64,000 nucleotides of DNA from the NCBI GenBank assembly GCA_902766045.1, contig CACXCA010000015.1, positions 62,001-126,000 of the forward strand, written 5' to 3'. The notes beneath the pieces are model-generated. The model was not told the origin of the DNA, made no database searches, and saw nothing but the letters and a program-made list of their open reading frames with translations. Below, piece after piece: positions 36,757-45,466 of this stretch (position 1 is its first letter; every line of letters begins with the position of its first letter). Both the position numbers and the translations under genes were made by a program. Source of the stretch: an uncultured Bacteroidales bacterium (GTDB lineage Bacteria; Bacteroidota; Bacteroidia; Bacteroidales; Paludibacteraceae).

Positions 36757-37401
36757 ATGGAATCAACAAATATCATAGCAAGAATCATATCATTCACATT
36801 ATTTCCCTTGCTTATGCCATTGTATGGTGTATGCTTACTCTTTAATCTCTCCACCTTCTCATATTATCCCGTTCAATACATAAGAGAGAGTCTGATATGC
36901 ATCATTTTAGTATGTATCCTCATTCCTTTTCTTTCCTACTATATACTAGAAAGGGCAAAGATCATTTCAAGCATACAGATGATAAAAAAAGAGGACAGAA
37001 TCATTCCTTATGCGATTACCAGTCTATCCTATCTTATTTGTGCCTATTTATTATATTTCAAGATGCCTCTTTTTGTCATAAATATATTAATAGGCATTTC
37101 GATAGCTATATTAATCGATGCAATTATCAGCAAATGGTGGAAGATTAGTGCTCACATGACAGGCATCGGAGGACTCATCTCCAGCATATACGCAGTAAGC
37201 CTCATCACTTATACCAACTCTTCTGTTTTGTTGTCCATAGCATTTATCTGTGCAGGTGCATTAGCTGCCGCCCGTCTTCAATTGAAAAGACATACTCCAC
37301 TACAACTATTAGCAGGTTTTGCTAATGGCTATATCACCATCCAACTCACATCTCTGTTTAATTGGGACATCGTATTGAGAGCTATCACCAATTTTTTTTA
37401 G
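36757..37401 (+). CDS. PAP2-superfamily-like membrane protein
   Basis: The 214-residue protein has about six membrane helices and the outline of PAP2 phosphatase motifs: KKEDRIIPY (about 73-81), ISAHMTGIGG (about 129-138) and ARLQLKRHTPLQ (about 171-182). The central His of motif 2 and the Arg and His of motif 3 are present, but the Asp that normally assists the motif-3 His is replaced (Gln), and motif 1 is loose. It could still be a lipid phosphatase acting on undecaprenyl pyrophosphate, phosphatidylglycerophosphate or phosphatidic acid, or a non-catalytic relative. It overlaps the 3' end of the convergent nuclease gene by 17 bases. Confidence 0.7.
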   Translation: MESTNIIARIISFTLFPLLMPLYGVCLLFNLSTFSYYPVQYIRESLICIILVCILIPFLSYYILERAKIISSIQMIKKEDRIIPYAITSLSYLICAYLLYFKMPLFVINILIGISIAILIDAIISKWWKISAHMTGIGGLISSIYAVSLITYTNSSVLLSIAFICAGALAAARLQLKRHTPLQLLAGFANGYITIQLTSLFNWDIVLRAITNFF

Positions 37402-40400
37402 GTTTAACGCCACAGATAGAGAGATAGTCGCAATACTCACAACTTGGACAATCTTTGTTTGCCACAAAAGGGATCTCCTTATCAAACAACTCCCCAATTG
37501 TTCGTTCCATTCCCTGCTTCAATTCCTCGAAATAAGCATTCGCTGAGGCTAGGATATCCTTATCCAATATAAGGTCCAATGCATCCAACGATTTTGCCGT
37601 TTTCAAATAAGCAATCGCAGGTTTCACTTGCACATTTTTCTCCAGAGAGTAGAAATAACTATACATCATCACCTGCAAAGCATACGAATAACGGTCGTCA
37701 GAAGGAATAAACAAAGAGTCTATATTCTTCATGCTCTTCGCCTTACCTCCAGTCTTATAATCCAACACTCTTATCGTTTCTCCTTTTATATCTACACGAT
37801 CTATATCTCCTTCGAAACGTACCACAAGTTTCTCGTCATTCTCTTTCGGAACAGAGAAAGCAGAAGAAAAATGATATTCATTACCGATAATCTCAAACGG
37901 AACATATTGAGCATCCAGCATCAACATACCGATGACATAACGAGCGATGGCATCACGGTTCATCAGCTGTTCACCCGACAATTGAGGCATCGTTTCATTC
38001 TCCGACATATTAAAATAGTGAATTTTAAATGCTTTATTTACATAGCGGTCTATCATCACTTTAAACTCCTTGTAATCTGTTGTCCGTGTAATAGACTCAT
38101 CATCTTCAGTCCGCTCCCTTGTCATGAATGTAGGATAATCAGAGGCACAGATGATGCGGCTGTTCTTCTTGCGCATCAGATCATCATAATAATACTGCAT
38201 AGACGCATGAAAGACCGTTCCAAACTCATTCACTTGTACGTCATCAGAGATTTCCTCCTGTTTATATAATCGAAGTATCTTACTAAGATAAAAACGCATG
38301 GTACAATTCAGATACATGTTCAATGACGAGGCTGAAAGACTCTTCTTAGGAGCATCTGAGTGATAATTCAAATCAAACAGTTCATGCATCTTTTGCAGAA
38401 TCGCATCCGTTTTTTCAACCTTGAACAACAGGCTCTCATTTTTAGGAACATCCGAATTGATCTGTGACTTCTCGATCGTATTATTCGTTGCTTCGACCAT
38501 GAGTTGCAACAAGAAGCGACTCATCTGGCCCTTAGAAGAGTTTTTTTCTGATGTGTTATACATCAACGTCACCTTCTCCGCCCGTTGCAGCAAACGATAA
38601 AAATAATAGGCATACAACGAGTTTTTATGTTCAATGGTGGTCATGCCATACCCTTTCCTCAATGCATACGGAACAAACGAGTTCTCTTTCCCTGAGCTTG
38701 GCAATGTTCCCTCATTGGCAGAAAGAAGTATCACATTGGTAAAATCCAAGTTTCGTGTTTCCAAGAAACCCATGATTTGAGTACCCGTCACCATCTCACC
38801 GGTGAACGGAACAGAGAGAGACGACATCAACGTATTGATCAGCTGTAACATCATCGAGAACTCCAATGTAAGAGTATCTTCATCCAACAAGGCAATAAGT
38901 CTTGTAAGCATGGTGTAGATTCTATATAGCGATTCTTTATACAGATCACCAGACAATGATTTTATATATTCATCCTCATCCACATGCGTTTCTATTCCAT
39001 CTTCCTCCTCATCAACACGAAACAGCACAGAAACCTTTCTGACAATCTCCAGCAACCAAAGCAAGAGGTCGCGAGATGTCTCACATTGCATAAACAACGA
39101 TCCATACGACTCGTTACTTACCAACGATTCTGTCTTGAAAAACTTCCAATGTTTTTTTTGTATCTGTTCCTCTATTTCGATTATGGATGGATAAGCAAGA
39201 CGCAGGTAGTAGTTTCGAAGCAGAGGCAGCAATGTCGTACTCAACAAAGAACTTGATTCGCCAGCATTCAGGAAGTGTAAATGTTCTTGATAATCCAACA
39301 AGACCTGTATCAGTCCATATATTGGAGTCTGTACGATTGGGAGGCCCATTGTCACATTAACATTGCACTCATCACCATCCTTCCCGCTTCCTGGTATAGA
39401 ATGTAGCACAGGCAACAGAAGATTTTCGTTGCATAGCACAACAACCGTATCATCATTGGTGGAACCTTCCGCTTCACGTTCTTTCAGAAATTTAGAAACA
39501 TATCTAGCCTGAGCCACCTCCGATGCAGAACCGATAATCTCAATTTTACGTGAGCAACTTCCTAACAAATCAAACGTATCTAATTCATTCGGGAAATCAC
39601 TTATATTATCTCTCATAAAGAGACCCGCTTCATGAGCTTCAGCCTCGTTTTTCTTGCGAATATAGTACTCATCACAGTCCCAATAGAACTTAGCTTTCTT
39701 ACCACTATAAAGTCGCTTGAAAAGCATCTTTTCACATTGATTCAGCACATTGAATCCAACAAACAGATATATCTTATCCTCATCCGTATTATCAGAGTCA
39801 TCCCATGTTTCAATAACCTGTCGTTTCAACATGCCCTCATAAGCCAGTTTTTCGGACAATAAACGTTGTCGGTACATGACATATATAGGATGAAGGAGAG
39901 ACCATAGTTGTAAGAATCTACGCTTCAAAACCGTCTCGTCGCCCTCTTTAAACACAGCAAAGAAATGTTTCAAGACCTCACGCTGTTCATCTGTCAAAAA
40001 GGTGCTATCCGCTTCGAAAGGAACTCCATCTTTAATATTTTGGAAAAGCATCTGTGCATTTACCATGTTATTGTCTATATCCTCAAAATCAGACAATAAT
40101 ATTTCACCCCAGTGATAAAAACTGTCAAGCGTTTCATCCACTTTCAGGTCAGATGTATTCAATCCGTACTCTTCCCCATGATTCAACACCTCCATATATG
40201 TATCATATAGAAGGCACACTAATTTTATGGGATCAGCTATTTGCAGTGAAGAGTGTTGTTCAAACATCTTCTTTATCGTAGTATATGAAGGAGACCAGAT
40301 AGGCTGTTTTAGACCTAAATCCGAGGCTGCATTCAACAAGCAATCATTAAAAAAAAGCTGAGCACGATTGTTTGGGAAGACAACTATCAAACTAGACAAG

Positions 40401-40462
40401 TCATCTCCGTACTTGCGTACAATATCCTCTGCAACTGATTGAAGAAATGGGACTCCGAACAT
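37385..40462 (-). CDS. PD-(D/E)XK exonuclease/helicase-like protein, AddB type
   Basis: The 1025-residue protein has an inactive-helicase-like N-terminal part and a RecB-family nuclease at the end: GDIDRVDIKG, then VLDYKTGG (D-x-K), then the QVMMY motif. The iron-sulphur cluster Cys set typical of AddB is present as one upstream Cys (LNCTMRFYLSK) and the trio in CPSCEYCDYLSIC. AddB works with the UvrD-type AddA to resect DNA double-strand breaks and destroy foreign DNA. No addA lies next to it here; the defence island begins directly upstream, in divergent orientation. A TATATTTG -7 element is at 40482-40489 (minus strand). Confidence 0.85.
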   Translation of the reverse strand: MFGVPFLQSVAEDIVRKYGDDLSSLIVVFPNNRAQLFFNDCLLNAASDLGLKQPIWSPSYTTIKKMFEQHSSLQIADPIKLVCLLYDTYMEVLNHGEEYGLNTSDLKVDETLDSFYHWGEILLSDFEDIDNNMVNAQMLFQNIKDGVPFEADSTFLTDEQREVLKHFFAVFKEGDETVLKRRFLQLWSLLHPIYVMYRQRLLSEKLAYEGMLKRQVIETWDDSDNTDEDKIYLFVGFNVLNQCEKMLFKRLYSGKKAKFYWDCDEYYIRKKNEAEAHEAGLFMRDNISDFPNELDTFDLLGSCSRKIEIIGSASEVAQARYVSKFLKEREAEGSTNDDTVVVLCNENLLLPVLHSIPGSGKDGDECNVNVTMGLPIVQTPIYGLIQVLLDYQEHLHFLNAGESSSLLSTTLLPLLRNYYLRLAYPSIIEIEEQIQKKHWKFFKTESLVSNESYGSLFMQCETSRDLLLWLLEIVRKVSVLFRVDEEEDGIETHVDEDEYIKSLSGDLYKESLYRIYTMLTRLIALLDEDTLTLEFSMMLQLINTLMSSLSVPFTGEMVTGTQIMGFLETRNLDFTNVILLSANEGTLPSSGKENSFVPYALRKGYGMTTIEHKNSLYAYYFYRLLQRAEKVTLMYNTSEKNSSKGQMSRFLLQLMVEATNNTIEKSQINSDVPKNESLLFKVEKTDAILQKMHELFDLNYHSDAPKKSLSASSLNMYLNCTMRFYLSKILRLYKQEEISDDVQVNEFGTVFHASMQYYYDDLMRKKNSRIICASDYPTFMTRERTEDDESITRTTDYKEFKVMIDRYVNKAFKIHYFNMSENETMPQLSGEQLMNRDAIARYVIGMLMLDAQYVPFEIIGNEYHFSSAFSVPKENDEKLVVRFEGDIDRVDIKGETIRVLDYKTGGKAKSMKNIDSLFIPSDDRYSYALQVMMYSYFYSLEKNVQVKPAIAYLKTAKSLDALDLILDKDILASANAYFEELKQGMERTIGELFDKEIPFVANKDCPSCEYCDYLSICGVKPKKNW

Positions 40463-40727
40463 ATATTCAAATTTATTGTCACAAATATAGTATTTATTTG
40501 GGAAAAACGCGTAGAGAGCACACTAACAACAAGAAGGTGTTTTTATTCATTACGTGATATTCTTTACTTTCTAAGAATCCACCATATTGTGATCTATTTT
40601 GACGAAAAAAATTTTCATACCAATTCTTCTTAAAATAACATAACTTTCTAATATTATGCAACTTACAATACAAAACATATAAGCAAACAGACAAATAGTA
40701 TTTAAATTACTAAAAAATTAACGAAAA

Positions 40728-40742
40728 ATTTTTGTTGGATTT
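40728..40742 (+). repeat. Left copy of 15-base direct repeat flanking the island
   Basis: ATTTTTGTTGGATTT occurs exactly here and at 54911-54925. Upstream, GAAAA also matches with one extra base in the right copy. This left copy contains the -33 element of the island promoter. Confidence 0.6.
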
Positions 40743-40761
40743 AAAAATAAATATACTTTTG
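40731..40761 (+). promoter_or_regulatory. Promoter of restriction-defence operon
   Basis: TTTG (40731-40734), exactly 19 bases, TACTTTTG (40754-40761), 28 bases before the first ATG. Both boxes are exact matches to the consensus. Confidence 0.8.
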
Positions 40762-40789
40762 CTAGCGATTGTTTAGTAAATTATATACT

Positions 40790-41344
40790 ATGATAAAAAA
40801 GAAGTTGGCAGATATTGCGCAAATCCTCTCTGGAGTGTACATGAAGGATAGTCCAGTAGGAACTATTCCTTACCTACAGGTTAAGGATTTGCTTATGGAC
40901 TCACCAGAAACGACAACAAGCCGTATAGAGTACACATCCAAATTGGATAGCTATATGCTTAAAAGAGGTGATTTGCTTTTTGCAGGGAAAGGAGCAACTT
41001 ACTTATGTGAAGTATATGACAGGGATTTTCCTGCTGTACCTTCCACCACCCTGTATTCTATGAGGCTGAAAACAGACAAGGTAAGCCCTGAATATTTACG
41101 ATGGTACATGAATCATCCCAACGTGGTGGCTGTTATTAAGAGTTCCCAAGCAGGATCGGCAACTCCACTGATACATAAACCCACATTGGAGAATTTAATG
41201 ATATTGATTCCCGATCAAAAGACGCAACAGATTATTGTTGAGATAGATGCTTTGCAAAAGCGTGAAAAGGAGATTTTAGAGACCATTGCAGATAAGAGAA
41301 TGCAAATCACAAACCAATTACTTTATAATGAATTAAATAAATAA
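40790..41344 (+). CDS. Half-size HsdS-like protein with one target-recognition domain
   Basis: I prefer ATG 40790 (MIKKKLADIAQILSG) to a TTG at 40769, giving 184 residues. It is half the length of a normal specificity subunit: one target-recognition domain (about 1-145) with the usual opening and PLIHKPTLENLMILIPDQKTQQ, then one conserved helix (about 147-184). Complete HsdS proteins have two such units. It could act as a homodimeric half-subunit, as some single-TRD HsdS do, or be a spare module or remnant. It is the first gene of the island, 5 bases before hsdM, directly behind a consensus promoter. Confidence 0.75.
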   Translation: MIKKKLADIAQILSGVYMKDSPVGTIPYLQVKDLLMDSPETTTSRIEYTSKLDSYMLKRGDLLFAGKGATYLCEVYDRDFPAVPSTTLYSMRLKTDKVSPEYLRWYMNHPNVVAVIKSSQAGSATPLIHKPTLENLMILIPDQKTQQIIVEIDALQKREKEILETIADKRMQITNQLLYNELNK

Positions 41345-41349
41345 TAGAT

Positions 41350-42879
41350 ATGGAGATCAAAAAAATTAGTCAGGAAGACATCAATCGTACAGTTTGGAAA
41401 GCATGTGATACGTTTCGTGGGGTAATCGACCCGAGCCAATATAAGGATTATATTCTCACTATGCTTTTCCTGAAATACGTAAGCGACGTATATAATTCAA
41501 AACTAAATGATTATCTCTCAAAATACGATGGAGACAAGGAACGTGCGGAACGCGCCATGCGCCACGAGCGTTTTGTCGTGCCAGAAAAGAGTTCGTTTGA
41601 TTTCCTATATAACAATAGGAACGCGACCAACATAGGCGAGCTCATCGATGAGGCTCTCGCAGATTTGGAGGATGCCAACCGGGAAAAGATGAGTAGCGAG
41701 GACGGCAGCAGCATCTTCCGTAACATCAGTTTCAACAGCGCCAACTTGGGCGAGCCAAAAGAAAAGAACGCCAGACTGAGGAATCTGCTACAGGATTTCG
41801 CCGATTTGGTTCTGGATGAGTCTCATTTAGAGGACAATGATATTATCGGTGATGCATATATGTATCTTGTCTCTACCTTTGCTAGTGAAGCCGGCAAAAA
41901 GGCAGGAGATTTCTTCACCCCTGCTGAAGTATCCACATTGCTTGCTAAACTCACCAAGAGCAATCCAGGGGCCCGCATCTGCGATGTGACTTGCGGATCT
42001 GGTTCTTTGCTGATTAAGGCGGGTAAGGAAGTTGGCAACAACAATTTTTCGCTCTATGGGCAAGAGGTTAATGGTAGCACATGGGCATTGGCCATGATGA
42101 ACATGTTCCTGCACAGGTTCGACAATGCAGTCATCCGTTGGGGTGACACTTTGCGTAATCCGAAGTTGAAGAGTGGCGACAAGCTGATGAAGTTTGATAC
42201 AGTGGTTGCCAATCCTCCTTTTTCACTAGACAAGTGGGGAGCGGAGGAAGCCGCATCCGATGCCTACAACCGTTTTTGGAGGGGGATTCCACCTAAGAGC
42301 AAAGGCGATTGGGCATTCATCAGTCATATGCTCGAAGTGGCCGATGACAACGGAGGAAAAGTGGGTGTCATCATTCCTCACGGTGTCCTATTCCGTGGGG
42401 GAAGTGAGGGAAAGATACGCCAGTACATTTTGGAGAACGAACATATATTAGAGGCTGTTATCGGACTACCGGCCAATCTGTTCTATGGCACAGGTATTCC
42501 TGCCGCCATTGCCATCTTCAGAAAAGGCCGAAATTCGAAGAATGTGCTTTTCATAGACGCCAGTCGTGAGTTCGAAAATGGAAAGAACCAAAACAAATTA
42601 CGTCCACAAGATATAGGTCACATCGTCGAAACTTATCGTAAATTTGTTGACGGCAAGTTTGCTCCTGGTGTGGTGGAAGACAAATATGCTTATGTGGCTA
42701 CGCCCGACGAGATTCGTGAAAACGACTTCAACCTTAACATACCGCGATATGTTGACACCTATGAGGAAGAAGCGGAGATTGATATTCCTGCTGTGCAAAA
42801 GGAGATAGACCAGTTGGAAGCGGAATTGGCTATGGTTCAGGGGAAAATGAAGGAGTATTTGAAAGAATTGGGATATTAA
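41350..42879 (+). CDS. hsdM: Type I restriction-modification methyltransferase HsdM
   Basis: The 509-residue N6-adenine methyltransferase has an N-terminal HsdM helical domain (about 5-150), SAM-binding motif I DVTCGSGSL (212-220) and catalytic motif IV NPPF (288-291). FFTPAEVSTLLAKL at about 188-201 is the typical family segment before motif I. A C-terminal helical part (about 470-509) should contact HsdS. With HsdS it methylates the host target; with HsdR it forms the restriction complex. All motifs are intact. It is followed after 13 bases by a Fic gene rather than directly by hsdS. Confidence 0.95.
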   Translation: MEIKKISQEDINRTVWKACDTFRGVIDPSQYKDYILTMLFLKYVSDVYNSKLNDYLSKYDGDKERAERAMRHERFVVPEKSSFDFLYNNRNATNIGELIDEALADLEDANREKMSSEDGSSIFRNISFNSANLGEPKEKNARLRNLLQDFADLVLDESHLEDNDIIGDAYMYLVSTFASEAGKKAGDFFTPAEVSTLLAKLTKSNPGARICDVTCGSGSLLIKAGKEVGNNNFSLYGQEVNGSTWALAMMNMFLHRFDNAVIRWGDTLRNPKLKSGDKLMKFDTVVANPPFSLDKWGAEEAASDAYNRFWRGIPPKSKGDWAFISHMLEVADDNGGKVGVIIPHGVLFRGGSEGKIRQYILENEHILEAVIGLPANLFYGTGIPAAIAIFRKGRNSKNVLFIDASREFENGKNQNKLRPQDIGHIVETYRKFVDGKFAPGVVEDKYAYVATPDEIRENDFNLNIPRYVDTYEEEAEIDIPAVQKEIDQLEAELAMVQGKMKEYLKELGY

Positions 42880-42892
42880 AAACAACAATAGA

Positions 42893-44209
42893 ATGAACCA
42901 GATAGAATCATTATACAAAGAGTGGCAGTCGCTTCAGCCATTAAATGAACAAGATCAAAATCGTCTTGACCAGAAATTTATGTTGGAGTTCAACTATAAT
43001 TCCAACCATATTGAAGGAAACACTCTTACCTATGGTCAAACGGAAATGCTTTTAGTGTTTGGAAAGGTGGTTGAAGAAGCCAATATGAAGGACCTGGAAG
43101 ACATGAAAGCTTCCAATGTCGGTTTGAAAATCGTAAAAGTGGAAGCCGAGGACAAAGAAAAGCCTTTGACAGAATCGTTCATTCGTGAACTTCACCGCGT
43201 GCTGTTGAGAGAAGACTACACTGTGTATCGCCAACAGCCTGACGGGACAAACACTTCGTACGTTGTTCACGCAGGTAGTTATAAAACTCGACCAAATTCA
43301 GTTAGGACAGTGACTGGAGAGATGTTTGAATACGCATCGCCAGAGGAAACGCCTGCATTGATGACTGATTTAATCCAATGGTATAACCAAGCCGAAGCAG
43401 AGAGTACATTTACACCTATTGAATTGGCGGCACTGTTCCATTACCGCTATATCCGCATTCATCCGTTTGAGGATGGGAACGGTCGCGTTTCAAGGCTTAT
43501 TGTCAACTACATATTACACCGACACGGATATCCAATGATTGTCGTTAAGAGCAGTGATAAGAACAATTATCTCACAGCACTTAATCGGTGTGATATTGAA
43601 GTCGGCGCAATCCCTTCCGATGGAGCTTGCGCCGAGTTGTCTCAAATAGCTCCGTTTGTTGAGTATATGAGTAAATGTCTTGTAAGAGCGCTTGAAATCA
43701 GCATCAAATGTGCCAAAGGAGAGCGCATTGAAGAAGATGATGATTGGAAAAAAAGACTTAAAACTAAGTATCAAAATCAGATTAACAGACCAGAAATTAC
43801 AGATGAATTAAAAAACAAAATACTGAACAAGGATTATATGTCGTTGCTTCAAAATATTGATAATGAGTTGTCGGCATTTTATTCAATTTTCACAGCCACC
43901 AACTGGTGGCCAACCAAAGCAGGTTTTTATACTTTAGATTTAAATGAGGAATACTACGCTTCATGCATTTACTTCAAAAAAGATTTCGGAGGTATTATAT
44001 CAGAATTTTCAATTGAAATACAGTTAAAGACCCAACAATATCTTTATAAACTAAATATTGTAAAAGCAAGATTTGGCAGTAATACATTGTTGTATAGCAA
44101 AGAATATTCTTACAATGAGTTCATATCTGACCAAGATAAAAACGACGTTGTTAACGCGATTGGCCAATATTTGGAGCAGTTTATTGAATCTAATGGAACA
44201 TTAAAATAA
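42893..44209 (+). CDS. Fic-family AMP-transferase (class II, self-inhibited)
   Basis: The 438-residue protein carries the complete Fic motif HPFEDGNGR (190-198), so nucleotidyl transfer (usually AMPylation) is expected. An N-terminal inhibitory helix with SNHIEG (Ser37 to Gly42, fitting S/T-x3-E-G/N) marks it as class II, with its antitoxin-like helix built in. The C-terminal 200 residues are a separate helical/wHTH-like extension without a known name to me. It lies between hsdM and hsdS with 13- and 8-base gaps, so it belongs to the operon. Such insertions are known in type I loci; the target is unknown. Confidence 0.9.
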   Translation: MNQIESLYKEWQSLQPLNEQDQNRLDQKFMLEFNYNSNHIEGNTLTYGQTEMLLVFGKVVEEANMKDLEDMKASNVGLKIVKVEAEDKEKPLTESFIRELHRVLLREDYTVYRQQPDGTNTSYVVHAGSYKTRPNSVRTVTGEMFEYASPEETPALMTDLIQWYNQAEAESTFTPIELAALFHYRYIRIHPFEDGNGRVSRLIVNYILHRHGYPMIVVKSSDKNNYLTALNRCDIEVGAIPSDGACAELSQIAPFVEYMSKCLVRALEISIKCAKGERIEEDDDWKKRLKTKYQNQINRPEITDELKNKILNKDYMSLLQNIDNELSAFYSIFTATNWWPTKAGFYTLDLNEEYYASCIYFKKDFGGIISEFSIEIQLKTQQYLYKLNIVKARFGSNTLLYSKEYSYNEFISDQDKNDVVNAIGQYLEQFIESNGTLK

Positions 44210-44217
44210 AGTAAAAT

Positions 44218-45465
44218 ATGATTAAACAAGATCAACATATACCCTCCGGCTACAAACTCTCGCCACTCGGCCCCATTCCCGAAGACTGGGAAGTGAAGAG
44301 ATTGGGAGATGTATGTAACTATGTGGATTATAGAGGGAAAAGTCCCAATAAAGTCTCAAACGGAGTATTTCTTGTTACAGCAAAAAACATACGAGATGGA
44401 TATATTGACTATGAAGTTTCAAAAGAATATATTCCTAATGAAGATTTTGAAAAAGTTATGCAACGAGGCAAAGCCGAAGTTGGCGATGTATTAATTACAA
44501 CCGAAGCACCGCTCGGACACGTTGCACAAATTGATAATCCCAACATTGCTCTTGCCCAACGAGTTATTAAATACAGAGGAAAAGAAAATCTGCTAAATAC
44601 ATTTTTAAAATATTTCCTAATGTCCGAAACATTTCAAACTATATTAACAGCTAATGCAACTGGTAGCACTGCTCTTGGAATTAAAGGTAGCAGATTACAT
44701 CAATTGCCGATTATACTTCCTAATATTACGGAACAGGAAGAAATAATATCAGTTTTACAGCTTTGGGACACCGCCATCGCCAAGCAGACCGCTCTGATAG
44801 ATAAACTCACCTTGCGCAAACGCGGTCTTATGCAGCAGTTGCTTACGGGGAAGAAAAGGTTGAAAGGGTTTAGTGGGGAGTGGAAGGAAGTGAGGTTGGG
44901 AGATGTGGCATCAATCAACAGAGGAGGCTCGCCAAGACCAATTGAAGATTATATCACTGATAGAGATGGTTATAATTGGATAAAAATCGGAGACGTAGGC
45001 GTAGATGCTAAATACATAACCCGCACTGAAGAAAAAATAATCAAAGAAGGTTTGTCAAAAACCAGATTCGTTAAAAGTGGTGATTTTATTCTTTCAAATT
45101 CAATGAGTTTTGGAAGACCATACATTTTAAAAATTGATGGTTGTATTCACGATGGTTGGTTAGTCATTCAAGAATATGACAAAACCTTCAACATAGACTT
45201 TTTGTACTATATTTTAGGTTATGATACCACACTCGCGCAGTATAAAAGTATGGCTGCGGGAAGTGGTGTACTTAATCTGAACAAAGAGATTGTCAAAGAA
45301 GTAATGCTAAAGACCCCGTCAATTGATGAACAAAAAGCAATTGCTACAATCTTGGTCGAATCCGACAAAGAAAACGAAATGGCGAACAAGAAGTTGGAGA
45401 GGTTGCAGGAGGAGAAGAAGGGGCTGATGCAAGTGCTGCTAACTGGAAAAAGGAGGATAAAATAA
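44218..45465 (+). CDS. hsdS: Type I restriction specificity subunit HsdS
   Basis: The 415-residue protein has the standard HsdS layout: target-recognition domain 1 (about 20-175), central conserved helix ending LMQQLLTGKKRLKGF (about 199-213), target-recognition domain 2 (about 222-375) and the distal helix ending LMQVLLTGKRRIK. The two helix regions are near repeats, as expected for a pseudo-symmetric subunit. It sets the bipartite DNA target of HsdM and HsdR. Its 3' end includes AAGGAGG, which can serve as ribosome-binding site for the reverse transcriptase gene starting 1 base after the stop. Confidence 0.93.
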   Translation: MIKQDQHIPSGYKLSPLGPIPEDWEVKRLGDVCNYVDYRGKSPNKVSNGVFLVTAKNIRDGYIDYEVSKEYIPNEDFEKVMQRGKAEVGDVLITTEAPLGHVAQIDNPNIALAQRVIKYRGKENLLNTFLKYFLMSETFQTILTANATGSTALGIKGSRLHQLPIILPNITEQEEIISVLQLWDTAIAKQTALIDKLTLRKRGLMQQLLTGKKRLKGFSGEWKEVRLGDVASINRGGSPRPIEDYITDRDGYNWIKIGDVGVDAKYITRTEEKIIKEGLSKTRFVKSGDFILSNSMSFGRPYILKIDGCIHDGWLVIQEYDKTFNIDFLYYILGYDTTLAQYKSMAAGSGVLNLNKEIVKEVMLKTPSIDEQKAIATILVESDKENEMANKKLERLQEEKKGLMQVLLTGKRRIK

Positions 45466-45466
45466 T

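Larger units (their letters stand above)
40463..40789. other. Divergent intergenic region, left edge of defence island
   Basis: No gene. It contains the AddB-side -7 element, a 15-base direct repeat copy (40728-40742) and the island promoter (40731-40761). Confidence 0.6.

Noticed and set aside
40769-40789. TTG start for the half-size HsdS gene
   Set aside because: An ATG at 40790 is better placed relative to the promoter, and the added residues do not resemble HsdS starts.
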